This document shows positions 54,668 to 57,462 of a stretch of DNA of 57,462 nucleotides, in pieces; the stretch's first letter is position 1; every line of letters starts with the position of its first letter. Made by a program: the position numbers and the translations under genes. This DNA comes from Lonsdalea iberica (GTDB taxonomy: Bacteria; Pseudomonadota; Gammaproteobacteria; Enterobacterales; Enterobacteriaceae): contig NZ_LUTP01000025.1 in the NCBI RefSeq assembly GCF_002111585.1, positions 1-57,462 of the forward strand. The letters run 5' to 3'. The notes below the pieces were generated by a model, which was not told the DNA's origin, made no database searches, and worked only from the letters and a program-made list of their open reading frames with translations.

Positions 54668-56146
54668 TTATTCCTTGTCCAAACGTCCCACCAACGACAG
54701 TTCAAAATTCGCCCCCATATACTTGAAATGAGGACGTACGGACATCGCGACCTGATACCAACCCGGTTCACCTTCAACATCCAGAACCTTGATCTGAGCG
54801 GCACGCAGCGGGCGACGGCTACGAACATCTGCCGGCGGGTTTTCCTGATCGGCAACGTACTGCTTGATCCAGCCGTTCAGTTCACGTTCCAGATCCTGAC
54901 GCTCTTTCCAGGAACCAATCTGTTCGCGCTGCAGCACTTTGATGTAGTGAGCAAGACGGTTGATAATGAACATGTATGGGAGCTGTGTGCCCAATTTGTA
55001 ATTGGTTTCCGCCTCTTTCCCTTCTTTGGTGTTCGGGAACACCTTCGGTTTTTGCACCGAATTGGCAGAGAAAAATGCAGCATTATCACTGTCTTTACGC
55101 ATGGTCAGAGTGATAAAGCCTTCCTCTGCCATTTCGTATTCGCGACGATCGGTGATCAGCACTTCCGTCGGGATCTTGGCCTGCAACTGACCCATCGCTT
55201 CATAAACGTGTACCGGCAGGTCGGTGATGGCGCCACCACTCTGCGGACCGATGATGTTCGGGCACCAGCGATATTTCGCGAAGCTATCCGTCAACGCCGT
55301 TCCCATCAGGTAGGCCGTGTTGCCCCACAGGTAGTGATCGTGGTCAACGCTGATATCTTCTTTGTAGTTGAACCCTTTAATCGGGTTCTCTACTGGATCG
55401 TACGGCAGACGCGCCAGGAAACGCGGTGCAGTCAAGCCCAGATAACGGGAATCTTCAGATTCGCGCAGGGAGCGCCACTTGGTGTAGGCCGGGCCTTCGA
55501 AGACGGATTTCAGGTCTTTGATGGTCGGCAGCTCGGTGAAACTGTCAACGCCGAAGAACGTCGGATCAACCGAGGAAATGAACGGGGAATGGGCCATTGC
55601 ACCCACAGCGCTCGTGTATTGCAGCAGCTTGATATCTGGGGAACTTTGCGTGAAGGCATAGTCACCGATGACCGCGCCGATCGGCTGTCCGCCGAACTGG
55701 CCGTAACCGCTGGAGTAGACGTGCTTGTAAAAACCGGACTGAGTGATTTCAGGCGCGAATTCAAAGTCATCCAACAGCTCCTGCTTGGTGGCATGGAGCA
55801 ACAGGATCTTGATGTTTTCACGGAAATCAGTGCGATCGACCATCAGCTTCAGCGAACGCCAAGAGGACTCCAGTTCCTGAACTTCCTCGGCGTGCAAAAT
55901 GACATCGACCTGCTTGCTGAGCTTTTTATCTAGCTCAACAATCATGCTATCAACCAGCGCCTTGTTGACCGGCTCGCTCGTATCGCCACTGTCCAGAATA
56001 TTTGAAATCAGTGCGGCGATACCCTGCTTGGCGACGCTATAGCCTTCATCGACAGGCGTGAGCCGGGCTTGGGCCATGATTTCATCAAGCAAGGAAGGAG
56101 TGGCACTGTCTGCGCCCGCCTGTACTTTCTCTTCTACTACTGACAT
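54668..56146 (-). CDS. tssC: T6SS contractile sheath large subunit TssC (VipB)
   Basis: 492 residues. Forms the contractile sheath with TssB. Typical stretches: LDKKLSKQVDVILHAEEVQELESSW, DRTDFRENIKILLLHATKQEL, GAVIGDYAF, and RFLARLPYDPVENPIKGF. The ATG at 56146 (MSVVEEK) has AAGGGA seven bases before it; a TTG seven codons earlier is not preferred. It follows tssB by 30 bases. Confidence 0.96.
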   Translation of the reverse strand: MSVVEEKVQAGADSATPSLLDEIMAQARLTPVDEGYSVAKQGIAALISNILDSGDTSEPVNKALVDSMIVELDKKLSKQVDVILHAEEVQELESSWRSLKLMVDRTDFRENIKILLLHATKQELLDDFEFAPEITQSGFYKHVYSSGYGQFGGQPIGAVIGDYAFTQSSPDIKLLQYTSAVGAMAHSPFISSVDPTFFGVDSFTELPTIKDLKSVFEGPAYTKWRSLRESEDSRYLGLTAPRFLARLPYDPVENPIKGFNYKEDISVDHDHYLWGNTAYLMGTALTDSFAKYRWCPNIIGPQSGGAITDLPVHVYEAMGQLQAKIPTEVLITDRREYEMAEEGFITLTMRKDSDNAAFFSANSVQKPKVFPNTKEGKEAETNYKLGTQLPYMFIINRLAHYIKVLQREQIGSWKERQDLERELNGWIKQYVADQENPPADVRSRRPLRAAQIKVLDVEGEPGWYQVAMSVRPHFKYMGANFELSLVGRLDKE

Positions 56147-56176
56147 GTTTGTTTCCCTTCTCGTCAATCCAACGTA

Positions 56177-56680
56177 TTACTCAGCAGGTTTCACCAGATC
56201 CAGCTCTTTAAGCAGCTGTTCCCGCGCATCTTCGCTGGCCAGCAGATCCTGCAGACGATTACGGAAAGCAGGGATGTTGCCAAGCGGTCCCTTCAGCGCA
56301 ACCAGCGCTTCACGAAGTTCCAGAAGCTTCTGCAATTCAGGCACTTGTTGAGCAATACGATCGGGGGAGAAATCGGCTAAAGATTCGATATTCAGCTTTA
56401 CAGGCAGGTCATCCTGGCTCTCTTCTTCCAGGCGATTAGGCACGCTGAAATTGAGTTCCAGTTTGGATTCTTTCATGACGGAAGAAAAATTGTTCTTATC
56501 GATCGATACGGTGGAACGCTCCTCAATCGGCGTTTCTTCCGTACGACCCTTCATATTACCAACGACCATCAGGGTCAGCGGCAGTTCAATTTCGCTCTGC
56601 TGGCCCCCAGTTGCGGGTACATATTTGATATTAATACGTTCCTTTGGTGCAACGGATGCACCATCAATTCCTTTTCCCAT
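56177..56680 (-). CDS. tssB: T6SS contractile sheath small subunit TssB (VipA)
   Basis: 167 residues. Partner of TssC in the sheath; its helix is the site recognised by ClpV in the contracted state. Family patterns RINIKYVPATGG, ELPLTLMVVGNMKGR and LNIESLADFSPDRIAQQVPEL. First gene of the operon, preceded by about 600 AT-rich bases. Confidence 0.96.
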   Translation of the reverse strand: MGKGIDGASVAPKERINIKYVPATGGQQSEIELPLTLMVVGNMKGRTEETPIEERSTVSIDKNNFSSVMKESKLELNFSVPNRLEEESQDDLPVKLNIESLADFSPDRIAQQVPELQKLLELREALVALKGPLGNIPAFRNRLQDLLASEDAREQLLKELDLVKPAE

Positions 56681-57280
56681 ATTCGCATACCAGGTTTAGG
56701 CCCTGACTGGCCAGAAAACACATGGTCGATTCCTTCCAGGGTACGTCCGACGTTAATTGGAACAACACTGTTCGGATAAGAAAATAAACTATTTCCCGTT
56801 TATCGACCGGTGATAGTACCTAAGTAACTGGATATAACCAATATTACTTCCGCCTGGTATATCCATTACCAAATAGTAAAAAAGCAGTTAGCTTCGAGTT
56901 AATTGAGCGGTATAGAACCAAATACTGACGAGGCGATGATACACACACCAGTTACAGGTGGTCAATAATAATATTATTCCGTGTTACCAAAACAAAAATA
57001 CCTATTAAATCATAAGCATAAATATAAATTCGAAATCAAAAAAAAGAATAAACCAATAAAAAACCAAGTTTTTCGAACATAAGAAAAAGGCACGGCATAT
57101 ACGGCTTAAACTTTAATTAACATGGTTATAGTTTTCATTGTTACTATCCACAAAGGAACTAGCACTACTCAGTTACGTTACATAAAAATGGACACTTTGT
57201 TTCAAACATTGTGGCGTTAGTCCTATCAGCGCGATAGTTTGAAGCATCGTTATTTGCCTCATCAAGTTGCAAGCGATTGA
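56681..57280. other. AT-rich upstream region of the T6SS operon
   Basis: 600 bases with no gene seen on either strand. Much richer in A/T than the flanking operon. It should hold the tssB promoter. I scanned the minus strand for the sigma-54 pattern GG-N10-GC and found no good match; the closest (near 57244-57258) has 11 bases between the doublets. No terminator for the right-edge gene was recognised. Confidence 0.55.
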
Positions 57281-57460
57281 TTACAAAAGAACATCAGGAC
57301 GACGATGAAAAATTAAAGTACCGAATTCAACAAATACGGCGTATGACCTCACCCTGAGGTTATCTATTAAAACCACTGTTTCATCAGGATCGATTATTCC
57401 GTTATATACGGCATTACGCGCAACACCGTTAACATATTTATCACCAACATCAAAAAAATG
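57281..57460 (-). CDS. C-terminal end of an unrecognised protein, cut by the window edge
   Basis: Minus-strand frame open from the window edge to TAA at 57283-57281, giving 59 residues. Stretches include HFFDVGDKYVNGVARNAVYN, then GIIDPDETVVLIDNLRV and YAVFVEFGTLIFHRRPDVLL. The composition looks like a real globular protein end. It does not resemble Hcp, VgrG or PAAR to me. AT-rich codon use differs from the T6SS genes. It lies upstream of tssB on the same strand. Confidence 0.55.
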   Translation of the reverse strand, partial: HFFDVGDKYVNGVARNAVYNGIIDPDETVVLIDNLRVRSYAVFVEFGTLIFHRRPDVLL

Positions 57461-57462
57461 AT

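Noticed and set aside
54242-55933. 563-codon open frame on the plus strand opposite tssC and tssE
   Set aside because: Antisense shadow spanning two real genes and their junction; the product resembles nothing known.
57061-57120. GGCACG near 57090 as a sigma-54 promoter core
   Set aside because: The required TTGC at the correct distance is missing and the orientation is away from tssB.
1-57462. CRISPR array, insertion sequences, prophage genes or tRNA genes
   Set aside because: No regularly spaced repeats, transposase, integrase or tRNA-like sequence was recognised on reading both strands.

Overview
The window looks like a chromosomal segment of a gamma-proteobacterium of the order Enterobacterales. 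It is most likely a plant-associated member of Pectobacteriaceae (Brenneria, Lonsdalea, Dickeya or Pectobacterium type). The basis is recognition of protein sequences and of gene orders shared with E. coli: prfC-osmY-ytjA-yjjV, ytjB/serB-radA-nadR, and fau-ssrS-zapA/ygfB-pepP-ubiH-ubiI. The genus is an inference. No insertion sequence, prophage, tRNA, rRNA operon or CRISPR array was seen.

Left part (1-8.6 kb): the end of a urea ABC transporter operon, urtBCDE on the plus strand. urtB is cut by the window edge and carries a one-base frameshift. Facing it on the minus strand are a CNT-family nucleoside transporter, a stand-alone 4'-phosphopantetheinyl transferase and a short-chain dehydrogenase, and upstream of these the TatD-type nuclease yjjV.

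Core block (8.6-22.4 kb): ytjA, osmY, prfC and ytjB on the minus strand; serB-radA-nadR on the plus strand, with a perfect NadR-type operator in front of nadR; fau, the 6S RNA gene ssrS and zapA on the minus strand; then ygfB-pepP-ubiH-ubiI. These cover translation termination, serine and NAD metabolism, DNA repair, cell division and ubiquinone synthesis.

Middle accessory block (22.4-34.8 kb): the membrane protein yagU, a translationally coupled beta-carbonic anhydrase and SulP transporter pair, an MFS exporter, an exported chorismate mutase, the sugar-phosphate sensing genes uhpABC without an adjacent uhpT, a solitary HNH endonuclease, and a DUF1615 lipoprotein with motifs resembling lytic transglycosylases.

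Right part (35-56.7 kb): a complete type VI secretion core operon on the minus strand, in transcription order tssB, tssC, tssE, tssF, tssG, tagH(fha), tssJ, tssK, tssL, clpV, vasH, vasI, tssA, tssM, tagA(vasL), followed by a Sel1-repeat lipoprotein. The order from tssB to vasL matches the Vibrio cholerae VAS cluster (vipA to vasL). The sheath, baseplate, membrane complex, ClpV recycling ATPase and a sigma-54 activator are all present. hcp, vgrG, PAAR and effectors are not in the window. The last 180 bases hold the 3' end of an unrecognised minus-strand gene, separated from tssB by about 600 AT-rich bases that probably carry the operon promoter.

No clearly new multi-gene system was found. The best leads are the T6SS-flanking lipoproteins (DUF1615 and Sel1-repeat), a hairpin between tssM and tagA, the operator at nadR, uhpABC without uhpT, the long hairpin after uhpC, and the partial gene at the right edge.
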